The notes under the pieces: model-generated
Told to the model about the DNA's origin: nothing
Seen by the model: the letters and a program-made list of their open reading frames with translations, nothing else
Database searches by the model: none
NCBI GenBank assembly: GCA_016928715.1
Contig: JAFGKG010000066.1
Span: 1 to 33,446 of the forward strand
Reading direction: 5' to 3'
Origin: Chloroflexia bacterium
Lineage (GTDB): Bacteria > Chloroflexota > Chloroflexia > DTKN01
Length of the DNA: 33,446 bases
Made by a program: the position numbers and the translations under genes
In this document: in pieces, positions 25,135 to 33,446 of the stretch
How the letters are laid out: each line of letters starts with the position of its first letter
How positions within the stretch are numbered: the first letter of the stretch is position 1

Positions 25135-26175
25135 ATGTCCAGCAAAAAGACCATCACTATTCGAGACGTCGCCCGCGCAGCCGGTGTTTCGCCGGGGACG
25201 GTCTCCCGCGCCATCAATGACAGTCCCCTGGTCAATCCCGATACGTGCGAGCACATTTTGCAAATTGTCCAAGAGATGGGCTATCGCCCCAACCTGATGG
25301 CCCGTCGGCTTTCCACAGGCAAAACCCTGGCCATCGCCGTCATCGTGCCTTTCTTCACCCGGCCCTCGGTCTCGGAGCGGCTGAACGGCGCCGTGAGCTT
25401 GCTGACGGAGAGCCGCTACGATCTGGTCATCCACAACATCGAGACGACCGAGCATTACGAGAACTGCTTTGTCAAGATCCCCGACCGCAACCAGGCCGAC
25501 GGTGTCTTGATCATCTCTCTCTCACCGGCCGAGCCGGAGGCCGCCCAACTGGCCGATGCCGATGTGCCCATCGTGCTCATCGATGCGGACCACCCCGCCC
25601 TGAACATGCTGCACCGGGTCACCGTGGATGACGTCGAGGGAGGGCGCCAGGCCACCGAGCACCTGGTCGAGCTGGGCCACCGCCGCATCGGCTTTGTCGG
25701 CGACATTATCGAGAACCCCTTCAATTTTGGCTCCAGCCGGGACCGCTTTTTGGGCTATCGCCAGGTACTGGAGGAGGCCGGCATCCCCTTTCGCCCCGAG
25801 TACTATGTCGAGAACCAGCACGGCCGGCAGGAGGCCCGCGAGTCGGCCCACAAGCTGCTGCGCCTGCCCCAACCGCCCACGGCCATCTTTGCCGCCAGCG
25901 ATACCCAGGCAGTGGGCGTGTTGGAAGCGGCGATGGAGGCCGGCCTGGGCGTCCCGGGGGATCTCTCCATCATTGGCTACGACGATATCGAGCTGGCCGA
26001 TATTCTGCAACTGACGACCATCCGCCAGTTGCTCTTCGAGTCCGGTCGACGTGGGGTGGAATTGCTCCTCGATGCACTGGAGGATGCTTCGAAAGAACCT
26101 GTGCACGAGGTGCTCCCCACCGAATTGGTTGTGCGAAGTACGACGGCTCCCCCCCTACCTAACCAAGGGGGCTAG
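25135..26175 (+). CDS. LacI-family transcriptional regulator
   Basis: A 346-residue regulator of usual LacI length. The N-terminal helix-turn-helix reads TIRDVARAAGVSPGTVSRAI and the hinge helix region is PNLMARRLSTGKT. The remainder is the periplasmic-binding-protein-like sugar domain, with ELGHRRIGFVGD, AIFAASDTQAVGVLEA and GDLSIIGYDDIELAD. It likely binds its own palindromic operator just upstream and releases it on a sugar signal. It stands first in a same-strand run of binding protein, two permeases, fructokinase and amylosucrase, so sucrose or a metabolite of it is the expected effector; that is inference from context. The ribosome site is weak. Confidence 0.94.
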   Translation: MSSKKTITIRDVARAAGVSPGTVSRAINDSPLVNPDTCEHILQIVQEMGYRPNLMARRLSTGKTLAIAVIVPFFTRPSVSERLNGAVSLLTESRYDLVIHNIETTEHYENCFVKIPDRNQADGVLIISLSPAEPEAAQLADADVPIVLIDADHPALNMLHRVTVDDVEGGRQATEHLVELGHRRIGFVGDIIENPFNFGSSRDRFLGYRQVLEEAGIPFRPEYYVENQHGRQEARESAHKLLRLPQPPTAIFAASDTQAVGVLEAAMEAGLGVPGDLSIIGYDDIELADILQLTTIRQLLFESGRRGVELLLDALEDASKEPVHEVLPTELVVRSTTAPPLPNQGG

Positions 26176-26252
26176 TTGAAAAGGAGGTGGCCCCATAATT
26201 TTTGCGGAAAAAGCACCAAGCAAGTTTAGGATGACCGATCGTGGTTGTCCGG

Positions 26253-26275
26253 GGGAACGGTTCAGATTCGTTCCC
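26253..26275 (+). other. Hairpin in the leader of the binding-protein gene
   Basis: GGGAACG (26253-26259) pairs with CGTTCCC (26269-26275) around a 9-base loop. No T-tract follows, so it is more likely an mRNA structure than a terminator. The 142-bp gap between lacI and the next gene holds nothing else clear, and no convincing promoter. Confidence 0.5.
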
Positions 26276-26317
26276 ACGCTGCATGACAGAGAAAGCAGCT
26301 CTAAAGGAGAAAAAAAG

Positions 26318-27616
26318 ATGTTGAACAAAAAGATGTTCTGGTTTCTGTCCGTTCTGCTCGTCGCCTCGATGATGCTGGCCGCCTGTGGGGCCACCGAGAC
26401 CTCCGAGCCGACGCCGGCCGGCCCCGCCCAGGATACGGGCACCATCTTTGTGATGGGCCCCTTCCGTGGGGAGGAAGAGGCCGCCTTCCAACAGGTGATC
26501 GCCGTCTTTGAGGCCGAAAACCCCGACATTGACGTGATCTATGCCGGCACGGCCGAGTTCGAAACCCTGATCAACGTGCGCGTCGAGGCCGGCGACCCCC
26601 CCGATATCGCCGCGATCCCCCAACCCGGCCTGATGATGAAATTCGCCGAAAAGGGTCAAATTGTTCCCCTATGGGACGAGATCATTGCACTCTACGATCA
26701 CAATTATTCGCCGGCCTGGAAGGAGCTGGGTTCGTACAAGGGCGTCCCTTACGGCCTCTTTCACCGCGTCAACGCCAAGGGCTGGATCTGGTACAACAAG
26801 CCGGCCTTTGAGTCCGCCGGCTATACCGTTCCTGCCACCTGGGACGATCTGATGGCCCTGTCCGGGAAAATCGCCGCCGCCGGTACGCCCCCCTGGTGCA
26901 TCGGCATCGAATCCGGCGCGGCCACCGGTTGGGTCGGCACCGACTGGATGGAAAACCTCATGCTGCGCACCCAGCCCGTGGAAAAGTACGACCAGTGGAT
27001 CTCCCACGAACTCAAGTTCGATTCCCCCGAGGTCAAGGGTGCCTGGGAGGTTATGGACAGCATCTGGATGGACGACACAATGGTCTATGGCGGCCCTGCC
27101 ACCATCGCCACCACCGATTTCAAAATCCCCCCCACCTGGCTCTTTGACGACCCCCCCAAGTGCTGGCTGCATCTGCAGGGCAGCTTTGTCACCAACTTTT
27201 TCCCCGAGGATGTCCAGGCCGACCTGGACAACCAGGTGGGCGTCTTTATGATGCCTCCGATCGATCCCAGCCTGCCGACGACCCTCGAGGTGGGCGGCGA
27301 CCAGTACGTAATGTTCCAGGATCGCCCCGAAGTGCGCAAGTTTATGGAATTCCTGACCACCGGTGCCTCGGCCGACCCCTGGATCGCGCAGGGCGGCGCC
27401 CTGTTCCCGCACCAGGATCAGGATCTCTCCCTCTATCCGACCGACATCGAGCGCACTATGGCCAAGGCCATCCTGACCGCCGAGGCGGCCCGCTTTGACG
27501 CCTCCGACAGCATGGCCTCCGCGGGCAACCTGGCTTTCTGGAAGGGCATCACCGAATACGTCGGCGGCAAGTCCATCGACGCTGTGCTCCAGGGAATCGA
27601 CGCCGCCTTCCCCTAG
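26318..27616 (+). CDS. ABC sugar transporter substrate-binding lipoprotein (AglE-like)
   Basis: A 432-residue family 1 extracellular solute-binding protein. The signal ends in MMLAACG, a good lipobox with Cys23 for lipid attachment, followed by a short Pro/Thr linker. Typical segments are FEAENPDIDVIYAG, ARVEAGDPPDIAA-like VEAGDPPDIAAIPQP, and WIWYNKPAFESAGYTVPATW. Aromatic residues are abundant, as in disaccharide binders. It resembles AglE, the alpha-glucoside binder, consistent with the AglF/AglG-like permeases downstream. AAAGGAG lies 8 bp before the ATG; upstream in-frame codons are dismissed. With amylosucrase in the operon, sucrose is the likely ligand, by inference. Confidence 0.92.
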   Translation: MLNKKMFWFLSVLLVASMMLAACGATETSEPTPAGPAQDTGTIFVMGPFRGEEEAAFQQVIAVFEAENPDIDVIYAGTAEFETLINVRVEAGDPPDIAAIPQPGLMMKFAEKGQIVPLWDEIIALYDHNYSPAWKELGSYKGVPYGLFHRVNAKGWIWYNKPAFESAGYTVPATWDDLMALSGKIAAAGTPPWCIGIESGAATGWVGTDWMENLMLRTQPVEKYDQWISHELKFDSPEVKGAWEVMDSIWMDDTMVYGGPATIATTDFKIPPTWLFDDPPKCWLHLQGSFVTNFFPEDVQADLDNQVGVFMMPPIDPSLPTTLEVGGDQYVMFQDRPEVRKFMEFLTTGASADPWIAQGGALFPHQDQDLSLYPTDIERTMAKAILTAEAARFDASDSMASAGNLAFWKGITEYVGGKSIDAVLQGIDAAFP

Positions 27617-27628
27617 GCCCCGACCCTG

Positions 27629-27656
27629 CTCCCATGGCGGCTGAACCGCCAGGGAG
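27629..27656 (+). other. Hairpin 1 after the binding-protein gene
   Basis: CTCCC-A-TGGCGG pairs with CCGCCA-GGGAG around CTGAA, an 11-bp stem with one bulged A, 12 bases past the stop codon. Such structures between a binding-protein gene and its permeases commonly stabilise the upstream mRNA or lower read-through, giving more binding protein than permease. Confidence 0.75.
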
Positions 27657-27677
27657 AACGACGAACTGTGAATGGGC

Positions 27678-27710
27678 AGCAGGGCCGGGCACAATCCGCC
27701 CGGTCCTGCT
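27678..27710 (+). other. Hairpin 2 in the 287-bp gap before the permease
   Basis: A 13-bp stem: AGCAGGGCCGGGC pairs with GCCCGGTCCTGCT (one G-U pair) around a 7-base loop. There is no T-tract. The remaining gap to 27903 shows no protein gene that I would accept and no clear promoter. Confidence 0.75.
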
Positions 27711-27903
27711 CCCACTCACCTGGCATCAGCCCAGCTGCCCTGCGGGTGGGGCCGGCGACACGGTCCTCGCTGTAAACAAGAAGGCAGTCCTCGGCTCTGC
27801 CGGGTTGGACCCTAACCGCTAGAATGCCTGGACATTGCGCCAGGATTCTGGTGACTGACCAGTCGGTTTTGGTTCTGGCTACGCCAGGTTAGGAGTACGA
27901 GCA

Positions 27904-29352
27904 ATGAAACGTCTGGGTATCACCGCGATCGGCGTCTTGCAGTGCCTCCTCGGAGGATTGAACGTTGTTTTCGGCATCCTGTCCATCCTGAACGTGTTCT
28001 TTGGCGAGGTCGGCCTCTTTTGGGCCATCCTCCTCATCGTGTCGGGCGCCCTGATCCTGATCGCGGGAATCGGCATGCTCTCGCGACAGGACTGGGCCTG
28101 GATCAGCACCTTGATCATCCAGGGCCTCAACGCACTGGCCCTGGCCGTCTTTGTCATCACCGGGGGCAGCCTCTGGTTGGGGCTCAGCCTCCTTTTCAGC
28201 ATCGTCATTATCTACTACCTGCTCAAACCCGAGGTGCAGGAGGCCTTTCCCCAGGAGGAAGAGGGCGTCCTGAGTTGGGTGACCACCAACCTCGGGCGGC
28301 TGCTGCTGGCCCTCTTTATCCCCCTGCTGGCCTTTGCCGTCCTCCTCCGTGCCTTTATCTTTCTCCGGGACAGCGCTGCGCCCAAGTGGATCATTGCCAT
28401 TGTGGCCATCTTCTGGGGGGTCGGCGGGGTGGCCCTGCTCTTTGTCCTGGCGAACTGGCTGATCGAACAACTGCCCGCCCGTTGGAAGAGCCGCCTGACC
28501 CCGTTCGTCTTTATCGGTCCCGGCATGGCCATTCTGGCCTGGTACCTCTTTGTGCCCACCCTGCGCACTTTGTGGCTCAGCCTGTTCGGCCCCGAATCCA
28601 AAGTGTTCATCTGGTTAGAGAACTATGTCTATGCCTTTACCAACGAAGGCATGCGCATCTCTTTCCGCAACAACCTGCTCTGGTTGGTCCTGGGGACAGT
28701 CGGCTGCGTCTGCCTGGGCCTGCTCATTGCCGTGCTCGCCGACCGCACCGCGCCCTGGTTCGAGACCCTGATCAAGTCGCTCATCTTTATGCCCATGGCC
28801 ATCTCGCTCGTCGGGGCCGGCGTGATCTGGCTCTTTGTCTACGCCTTCCGCCCGGCCGGGGCCTCCCAGATCGGCCTGCTCAATGCCATCGTCACCGGCT
28901 TGGGCGGCGACCCGCAGGCCTGGACCTTTATCCAGCCCTGGAACAACTTTTTCCTCATCTTGATCATGATCTGGATGCAGACGGGCTTTGCCATGGTCAT
29001 CCTCTCGGCAGCCATCAAGGGCGTTCCCTACGACCTGTTGGAGGCCGGTCGCATCGACGGGGCCAACGAGATCCAGATCTTTTTCCGCATCATTATCCCC
29101 TACATCCGCGGCACCATTGTCACCGTGGCGACCTCCATCGCCCTGGTCACCCTGAAGGTCTTTGATATCGTCCGGGCCATGACCGGGGGCCGCTTTGGTA
29201 CGGACGTCATTGCCAACCAACAGTACGAGATGTTTCGGGTGCAGGACTATGGCAAAAGCTCGGCCATCGCCATCGTGCTGCTTCTCGCCGTGATCCCGAT
29301 CATCTGGTTCAACCTGCGCCAGTTCGCCCAGCAGACGGAGGCCTTTCGATGA
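27904..29352 (+). CDS. aglF: ABC sugar permease (AglF-like) with an N-terminal membrane-domain fusion
   Basis: A 482-residue membrane protein. The AglF-like core begins near residue 160 (KWIIAIVAIFWGVGG) and carries PTLRTLWLSLFGP and the EAA loop (E380-A-G then DGA, ending IIP at about 399) that contacts the ATPase. The first 155 residues are extra. Residues 1-115 form four helices ending in IIYYLLKPEVQEAF, very like free-standing small membrane proteins (pattern MKRLGITAIGVLQ ... YYLLRPEV); a fifth helix follows. AglF proteins are usually about 330 residues. AGGAG lies 9 bp before the ATG. The stop overlaps the next gene in ATGA, so translation is coupled. Confidence 0.88.
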   Translation: MKRLGITAIGVLQCLLGGLNVVFGILSILNVFFGEVGLFWAILLIVSGALILIAGIGMLSRQDWAWISTLIIQGLNALALAVFVITGGSLWLGLSLLFSIVIIYYLLKPEVQEAFPQEEEGVLSWVTTNLGRLLLALFIPLLAFAVLLRAFIFLRDSAAPKWIIAIVAIFWGVGGVALLFVLANWLIEQLPARWKSRLTPFVFIGPGMAILAWYLFVPTLRTLWLSLFGPESKVFIWLENYVYAFTNEGMRISFRNNLLWLVLGTVGCVCLGLLIAVLADRTAPWFETLIKSLIFMPMAISLVGAGVIWLFVYAFRPAGASQIGLLNAIVTGLGGDPQAWTFIQPWNNFFLILIMIWMQTGFAMVILSAAIKGVPYDLLEAGRIDGANEIQIFFRIIIPYIRGTIVTVATSIALVTLKVFDIVRAMTGGRFGTDVIANQQYEMFRVQDYGKSSAIAIVLLLAVIPIIWFNLRQFAQQTEAFR

Positions 29353-30251
29353 TTGGAAAAAAACAGTCCCTCCTTTCGAAAATTCTCATCTATGGCGTGC
29401 TCACCATGATCGCCTTGCTCTGGCTGCTGCCGACGTTTGGACTGCTGATCAGCTCCTTCCGTCACAAGGATGCCGTGAACAGTACCGGCTGGTGGGCGGC
29501 ATTGGGCGACGAACACAGCCTGAGCCTGAATAACTATCGCATTACCCTCGGTGTGGACCTGGACAATCCGGTCCTGGAGGGCGTGCTCGAACCAGGACAG
29601 AGAAATATCAATTTGGGGAACGCCATCCTGAACAGTTTGACGGTGGCCATTCCGGCCACCATCATTCCCATCCTCATCGCCGCCTTTGCCGCCTATGGCT
29701 TTGCCTGGATTCGCTTTCCCGGTCGAAAATCGCTCTTTGTCGTCGTGATCGCTCTGCTGGCCGTCCCGCTGCAGATCGCCCTGATCCCCATCCTGAAGGA
29801 CTATATCAAGCTGGAGTTGAGTGGCACCTACCTGGGCATCTGGCTGGCGCATACCGGCTTTGGCCTGCCCCTGGCCATCTACTTGCTGTACAACTATGTG
29901 AGCATGCTGCCTCGGGATATCCTGGAATCGGCCTTTATAGACGGGGCTTCCCATTTTACCATCTTTACCCGCTTGATCCTGCCCCTGTCGACGCCGGCCC
30001 TGGCATCCTTTGCCATCCTCCAGTTTCTCTGGGTCTGGAACGACCTGTTGGTCGCCTTGGTCTTTCTCTCGGCCAATCCGTCCAACTCGGTATTGACCCA
30101 GGCACTGCTGGGCATGGTCGGCACCTTTGGCACCGATTGGCACCTGCTCACCGCCGGCGCCTTTATCTCGATGCTGCTGCCCATGCTCGTCTTTTTCTCG
30201 CTGCAGCGCTACTTTGTCCGGGGCCTGCTGGCCGGTTCGGTCAAGGGCTAG
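29349..30251 (+). CDS. aglG: ABC sugar permease (AglG-like)
   Basis: A 300-residue permease of the MalG/AglG type with about six helices. The EAA loop is at about residues 193-212 (ESAFIDGASHFTIFTRLILP). A periplasmic loop of about 55 residues follows the first helix. It overlaps the upstream permease by 4 bases (ATGA). The partner ATPase (MsmK/UgpC type) is not in the window and may be shared with other transporters, which is common for this family. Confidence 0.92.
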   Translation: MIGKKQSLLSKILIYGVLTMIALLWLLPTFGLLISSFRHKDAVNSTGWWAALGDEHSLSLNNYRITLGVDLDNPVLEGVLEPGQRNINLGNAILNSLTVAIPATIIPILIAAFAAYGFAWIRFPGRKSLFVVVIALLAVPLQIALIPILKDYIKLELSGTYLGIWLAHTGFGLPLAIYLLYNYVSMLPRDILESAFIDGASHFTIFTRLILPLSTPALASFAILQFLWVWNDLLVALVFLSANPSNSVLTQALLGMVGTFGTDWHLLTAGAFISMLLPMLVFFSLQRYFVRGLLAGSVKG

Positions 30252-30270
30252 TCCCTCAAGGGTGCGCCGC

Positions 30271-30308
30271 CGGGCGTCCTGCGCGGTTCGTTTTGCTCCG
30301 GACGCCCG
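30271..30308 (+). other. Hairpin between permease and fructokinase genes
   Basis: CGGGCGTCC (30271-30279) pairs with GGACGCCCG (30300-30308) around a 20-base loop. No T-tract follows. The 187-bp gap shows no promoter I would accept, so the kinase and amylosucrase are probably transcribed with the transporter, with the hairpin tuning mRNA levels. Confidence 0.6.
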
Positions 30309-30438
30309 CACAAGTGAGTGCGAATAGAGGAACCTTCGCCCATCTCTACCGCGGCGGGGGACAATGTTGGACCGACCACTGCGCATGGTCTGGTGGCGCT
30401 GCCCTGTGGACGTTGGAAAATCAGCGGGAGTTGGACCT

Positions 30439-31416
30439 ATGCCCGACGTGATCGCCCTTGGCGAGCTGTTGATCGATTTTGTCCCCACCGTTACGGGGGT
30501 CAACTTGATCGAGGCGCCCGCCTTTAAAAAGGCCCCCGGCGGCGCGCCGGCCAACGTCGCCGCCGGCCTGGCCAAGCTGGGCGTGCCCAGCGGCTTTATG
30601 GGCCAGGTCGGCGATGACGCCTTTGGTCATTTCTTGGCCCAGACCCTGGCCGAGGTCGGGGTGGACGTGTCGGCGCTGCGCTTTTCCTCCGAGGCCCGCA
30701 CCGCCCTGGCCTTTGTCTCCCTGCGCGCCGACGGCGAGCGCGATTTCCTCTTTTATCGCCATCCCAGCGCCGACATGCTCTACCACCCCGACGACGTGGA
30801 CCAGGCCTACATCCGCGGCGCCCGGGCCTTTCACTACGGCTCGATCAGCCTGATCGGCGAACCCGCCCGCAGCGCGACCCTCAAAGCCGCCGAGACGGCC
30901 CGGGAGGCCGGCCTGCTCCTCTCCTACGACCCCAACCTGCGCCTGGCCCTCTGGCCCGACGCCGCCGCGGCCCGCCGCGGGATACTCACGGGCTGGCCCC
31001 TGGCCCAGGTCATCAAGGTCAGCGAGGAGGAGCTACGCTTCCTGGCCCAGACGGACGACCTGCGGCAGGCGGCGCGCAAGCTCTGGCACCAGGAGCTGCG
31101 CCTGCTGGTCATCACCCAGGGGCGGGCCGGCTGCCGCTATATCACACCCTCCGCTGAGGGCCAGGTGCCGGCCTTTTCGGTCCAGGCGGTGGATACCACC
31201 GGCGCCGGCGACGGTTTTGTGGCCGGCCTGCTCAAGGGCCTGCTGCAGTACCCCCAGGCTGATTGGGATGCGTCCTCCCTCCAGCGCATCTGTCGCTACG
31301 CCAACGCCGTGGGCGCCATCACCACCACCGGGCGCGGGGCCATCCCCTCCCTGCCCACGGCCGCCCAGGTAGAAGGCTTTCTGCAGCAGCACCAGGAGCA
31401 AGCCGCCGATGACTGA
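30439..31416 (+). CDS. PfkB-family sugar kinase, probable fructokinase
   Basis: A 325-residue ribokinase/PfkB-family kinase. The N-terminal [11 protein letters not shown] and [16 protein letters not shown] motifs and the C-terminal [12 protein letters not shown] (catalytic base D258) are complete. The PGGAPANVA form is typical of fructokinases. It would convert fructose to fructose 6-phosphate with ATP. Starting at the ATG at 30439 puts the conserved GELLIDF at the usual distance; in-frame codons back to 30364 are not conserved in look. It overlaps the amylosucrase start by 8 bases, which ties the two: amylosucrase releases fructose from sucrose. Confidence 0.92.
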   Translation: MPDVIALGELLIDFVPTVTGVNLIEAPAFKKAPGGAPANVAAGLAKLGVPSGFMGQVGDDAFGHFLAQTLAEVGVDVSALRFSSEARTALAFVSLRADGERDFLFYRHPSADMLYHPDDVDQAYIRGARAFHYGSISLIGEPARSATLKAAETAREAGLLLSYDPNLRLALWPDAAAARRGILTGWPLAQVIKVSEEELRFLAQTDDLRQAARKLWHQELRLLVITQGRAGCRYITPSAEGQVPAFSVQAVDTTGAGDGFVAGLLKGLLQYPQADWDASSLQRICRYANAVGAITTTGRGAIPSLPTAAQVEGFLQQHQEQAADD

Positions 31417-33361
31417 ACAATCGAATTTGTCACAACAGACGGCCTATTCGCTGCAGCGCCTCCTCCCCCGCCTGCAGGATCGCTACCGTGCCTACGCCGA
31501 GTCGGCGCCCCAGGACTGGGCCCTGTTTCTGCAGCGCCTGCAGGAACACTTTGCCCCTCTCTTTGAACGCCTGCTGGCCCTCTATGGCCAGCGCTATGAT
31601 TTTTTCTACTACCTGGAAGAACTCTTGTACACCATGGCCGCCTATTGGAGCCAGCGGCCGGCCGAACTCAAGGCCCTGGATGCCGCCCGCGAGGCCGACC
31701 CCCATTGGTTCCAATCCGAACGCATGCTGGGCGCGGTCTGCTACGTGGACCTCTTTGCCGGCGACCTGAACGGCATCCGCGACAAGATCCCCTATTTTAA
31801 AGAGCTGGGCCTGACCTATCTGCACCTGATGCCCCTGTTCCTCTGCCCCGAGGAGGAGAACGACGGGGGCTATGCGGTCAGCAGCTACCGCCAGGTCAAT
31901 CCGGCCCTGGGCACTGTCGAGCAGCTCACCGAACTGGTCCAGGAACTGCGCCGGGAGGGCATCAGCCTGGTGCTCGATTTCGTCTTTAACCATACCTCCG
32001 ACGAGCACGAGTGGGCCCGCCGAGCCCAGGCCGGCCAGCCCCTCCATCAGGACTATTACTTTTTGTTCCCCGACCGCAGTATGCCCGACGCCTACGAGGC
32101 CCACCTGCGCGAGATCTTTCCCGAGGAGCACCCTGGCGCCTTTAGCTACCGGCCCGATCTGCAGCAGTGGGTCTGGACGACCTTTCACAGCTACCAGTGG
32201 GATCTCAACTATGCCAACCCGGCCGTCTTGAACGATATGGCCGCCGAGATGCTCTACCTGGCCAACCTCGGCGTGGAGGTGCTGCGCCTGGATGCCCTGG
32301 CCTTTATCTGGAAGCGGCTGGGCACGGACTGCGAGAACCTGCCCCAGGCCCACCTGCTGGTGCAGGCCTTTAACCGCGTCGCCCGCATTGCCGCGCCGGC
32401 CATGCTCTTTAAATCCGAGGCCATCGTCCACCCCGACGAGGTCGCCCGCTATATTGACCCCTACGAGTGCCAGCTTTCCTACAATCCCACCCTGATGGCC
32501 CTGCTCTGGGAGGGGCTGGCCACCCGCCAGGTCCGCCTGCTGCGCCACTCGATGCAGCGGCGCTTTTCGATCCATCCCGACTGCGCCTGGGTCAACTATG
32601 TGCGCTGTCACGACGACATCGGCTGGACTTTTTCCGACGAGGACGCCGCCCAGGTGGACATTCACGGTTTTGACCACCGCCAGTTTCTCAATGCTTTCTA
32701 CACCGGCCGCTTTGCGGGCAGTTTTGCCCGGGGCCTGCCCTTCCAGTTCAATCCCCAGACCCGCGATATGCGCATTTCGGGGACCTGTGCCTCCCTGGCC
32801 GGCCTGGAAAAGGCCCTGCGGGAGGGGCCGGCCGAGGCGGTGGAACTGGCCATCCGACGCATCCTGCTCGTCCACAGCGTGATCCTCAGCATCGGGGGGA
32901 TCCCCCTGCTCTACCTGGGGGACGAGGTGGGCGCTCTCAACGACTATGGCTATCGCAGCGACCCGGCCAGGGCCGACGACAGCCGCTGGGTGCACCGCCC
33001 GGCCGCCGACTGGTCGCGGCTGGCCCGGCGCGTGGACGGCGAAACCGTCGAGGGGCGCATCTATGGCCGGCTGCGCCGCTTGATCGAGCTGCGCCGCCAG
33101 CACGCCGCCCTGGCCGGCGGCGATACCGAGATGCTCTACCTGGGCAACGACCACGTTTTCGGCTATGTGCGCCAGAACCAGGGGCAGCGCCTGCTGGTCC
33201 TGGCCAATTTCTCCGAGCGGGAACAGTCTCTCCCGGCCAACGAATTGCGCCTGCACGGATTGAGCTACACCCTGACCGACCTGGTCAGCGGCCAACAGGT
33301 CTCATCCGACCGGGATTTGCTGCTGGAAGCCTATCGTTTTGTCTGGCTGCAGGCCCAGTGA
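31409..33361 (+). CDS. Amylosucrase (GH13 subfamily 4)
   Basis: A 650-residue enzyme that transfers glucose from sucrose to an alpha-1,4-glucan and releases fructose, also able to hydrolyse or isomerise sucrose. By alignment in memory to the Neisseria enzyme (636 residues), the nucleophile is D295 ([10 protein letters not shown]), the acid/base E337 ([12 protein letters not shown]) and the third acid D402 (H401-D402-D403-IGWTF), a constant offset of 9 from D286, E328 and D393. DGGYAVSSY (D152) and DDSRWVHRP (R526) form the amylosucrase-type closed -1 pocket. There is no signal peptide, so it acts in the cytoplasm. Sucrose hydrolase is a close alternative. It ends the run of sugar genes. Confidence 0.93.
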   Translation: MTEQSNLSQQTAYSLQRLLPRLQDRYRAYAESAPQDWALFLQRLQEHFAPLFERLLALYGQRYDFFYYLEELLYTMAAYWSQRPAELKALDAAREADPHWFQSERMLGAVCYVDLFAGDLNGIRDKIPYFKELGLTYLHLMPLFLCPEEENDGGYAVSSYRQVNPALGTVEQLTELVQELRREGISLVLDFVFNHTSDEHEWARRAQAGQPLHQDYYFLFPDRSMPDAYEAHLREIFPEEHPGAFSYRPDLQQWVWTTFHSYQWDLNYANPAVLNDMAAEMLYLANLGVEVLRLDALAFIWKRLGTDCENLPQAHLLVQAFNRVARIAAPAMLFKSEAIVHPDEVARYIDPYECQLSYNPTLMALLWEGLATRQVRLLRHSMQRRFSIHPDCAWVNYVRCHDDIGWTFSDEDAAQVDIHGFDHRQFLNAFYTGRFAGSFARGLPFQFNPQTRDMRISGTCASLAGLEKALREGPAEAVELAIRRILLVHSVILSIGGIPLLYLGDEVGALNDYGYRSDPARADDSRWVHRPAADWSRLARRVDGETVEGRIYGRLRRLIELRRQHAALAGGDTEMLYLGNDHVFGYVRQNQGQRLLVLANFSEREQSLPANELRLHGLSYTLTDLVSGQQVSSDRDLLLEAYRFVWLQAQ

Positions 33362-33385
33362 GTTTTTGGTGGTGCCCGCCTCTAA

Positions 33386-33432
33386 GGAGTTGAGGTAACT
33401 TGCCGGTTTTGACCGGCTAAAGCCTCAACTCC
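33386..33432. terminator. Hairpin after amylosucrase
   Basis: GGAGTTGAGG (33386-33395) pairs with CCTCAACTCC (33423-33432); inside lies a smaller stem GCCGG-TTTTGA-CCGGC. It may end the sucrose operon or be a REP-like element; no T-tract follows within the window. Confidence 0.6.
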
Positions 33433-33446
33433 GGCCGGCAATTGGA

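Noticed and set aside
26253-26275. Second LacI operator before the binding-protein gene
   Set aside because: The inverted repeat GGGAACG/CGTTCCC does not resemble CGGTTTAATTAAACCG and has a 9-base loop, so it looks like an RNA hairpin.
27634-27822. Short 62-codon frame in the gap after the binding protein
   Set aside because: It runs through both hairpins, lacks a good ribosome site and shows no recognisable family.
30364-30438. N-terminal extension of the fructokinase
   Set aside because: The extra 25 codons are not PfkB-like and the ATG at 30439 fits the family start.
31430-33295. Long open frame on the minus strand opposite amylosucrase
   Set aside because: It is a mirror of a GC-rich coding gene; the plus strand carries full amylosucrase catalytic motifs and the opposite frame has no family pattern.

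Overview
The window looks like a chromosomal segment of a GC-rich bacterium, most plausibly a Chloroflexota (Anaerolineae-like) organism. The reasons are indirect: secreted proteins with long Thr-Pro linkers, a LysM lipoprotein with the same linkers, a lone Flp pilin among GT-C-type membrane proteins, 2-oxoacid:ferredoxin oxidoreductase genes, and an AglEFG-type sugar transporter. This placement is inference; there is no rRNA or other marker gene here, and no phage, IS or CRISPR structure was seen.

Layout. (1) 1-3709: a 23-bp tandem repeat at the very edge, then a MoxR AAA+ ATPase (minus) back-to-back with an ABC-2 permease and a membrane-anchored coiled-coil protein (plus). (2) 3716-6140, minus: glutamine synthetase (type I, lacking the adenylylatable Tyr), a small four-helix membrane protein and a zinc-ribbon protein. 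(3) 6304-12312, plus: a 2002-residue secreted protein with two beta-propellers, a carboxypeptidase-regulatory-like domain, three CARDB-like domains and a CAP/SCP domain. (4) 12463-16108, minus: a porGDAB operon for oxidative 2-oxoacid decarboxylation and, upstream, a LysM lipoprotein with a structured leader. (5) 16376-18678, plus: tdh-kbl, converting threonine to glycine and acetyl-CoA. (6) 18851-24960: three multi-pass GT-C/GT87-like membrane proteins around a 51-residue Flp pilin and a DegS/NarL-type histidine kinase. (7) 25135-33361, plus: a LacI regulator, an ABC sugar transporter (binding protein and two permeases), a PfkB fructokinase and an amylosucrase.

How it works together. Region 7 reads as one sucrose-use module: uptake by the AglEFG-like transporter, cleavage by amylosucrase into alpha-glucan plus fructose, phosphorylation of fructose by the kinase, and control by a LacI protein whose perfect palindromic operator sits on its own start site. 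The transporter ATPase is not in the window. tdh-kbl and por both link to acetyl-CoA metabolism. Region 6 suggests surface pilus or glycan biogenesis.

Regulation. Seven promoters could be read by eye, and all carry an extended -10 (TGN-TATAAT-like); four share TGTGCTATAAT or TGTGCTATGAT. Three intergenic regions contain divergent, back-to-back promoters. Most genes have strong Shine-Dalgarno sites (AGGAGG-like), which decided several start codons.
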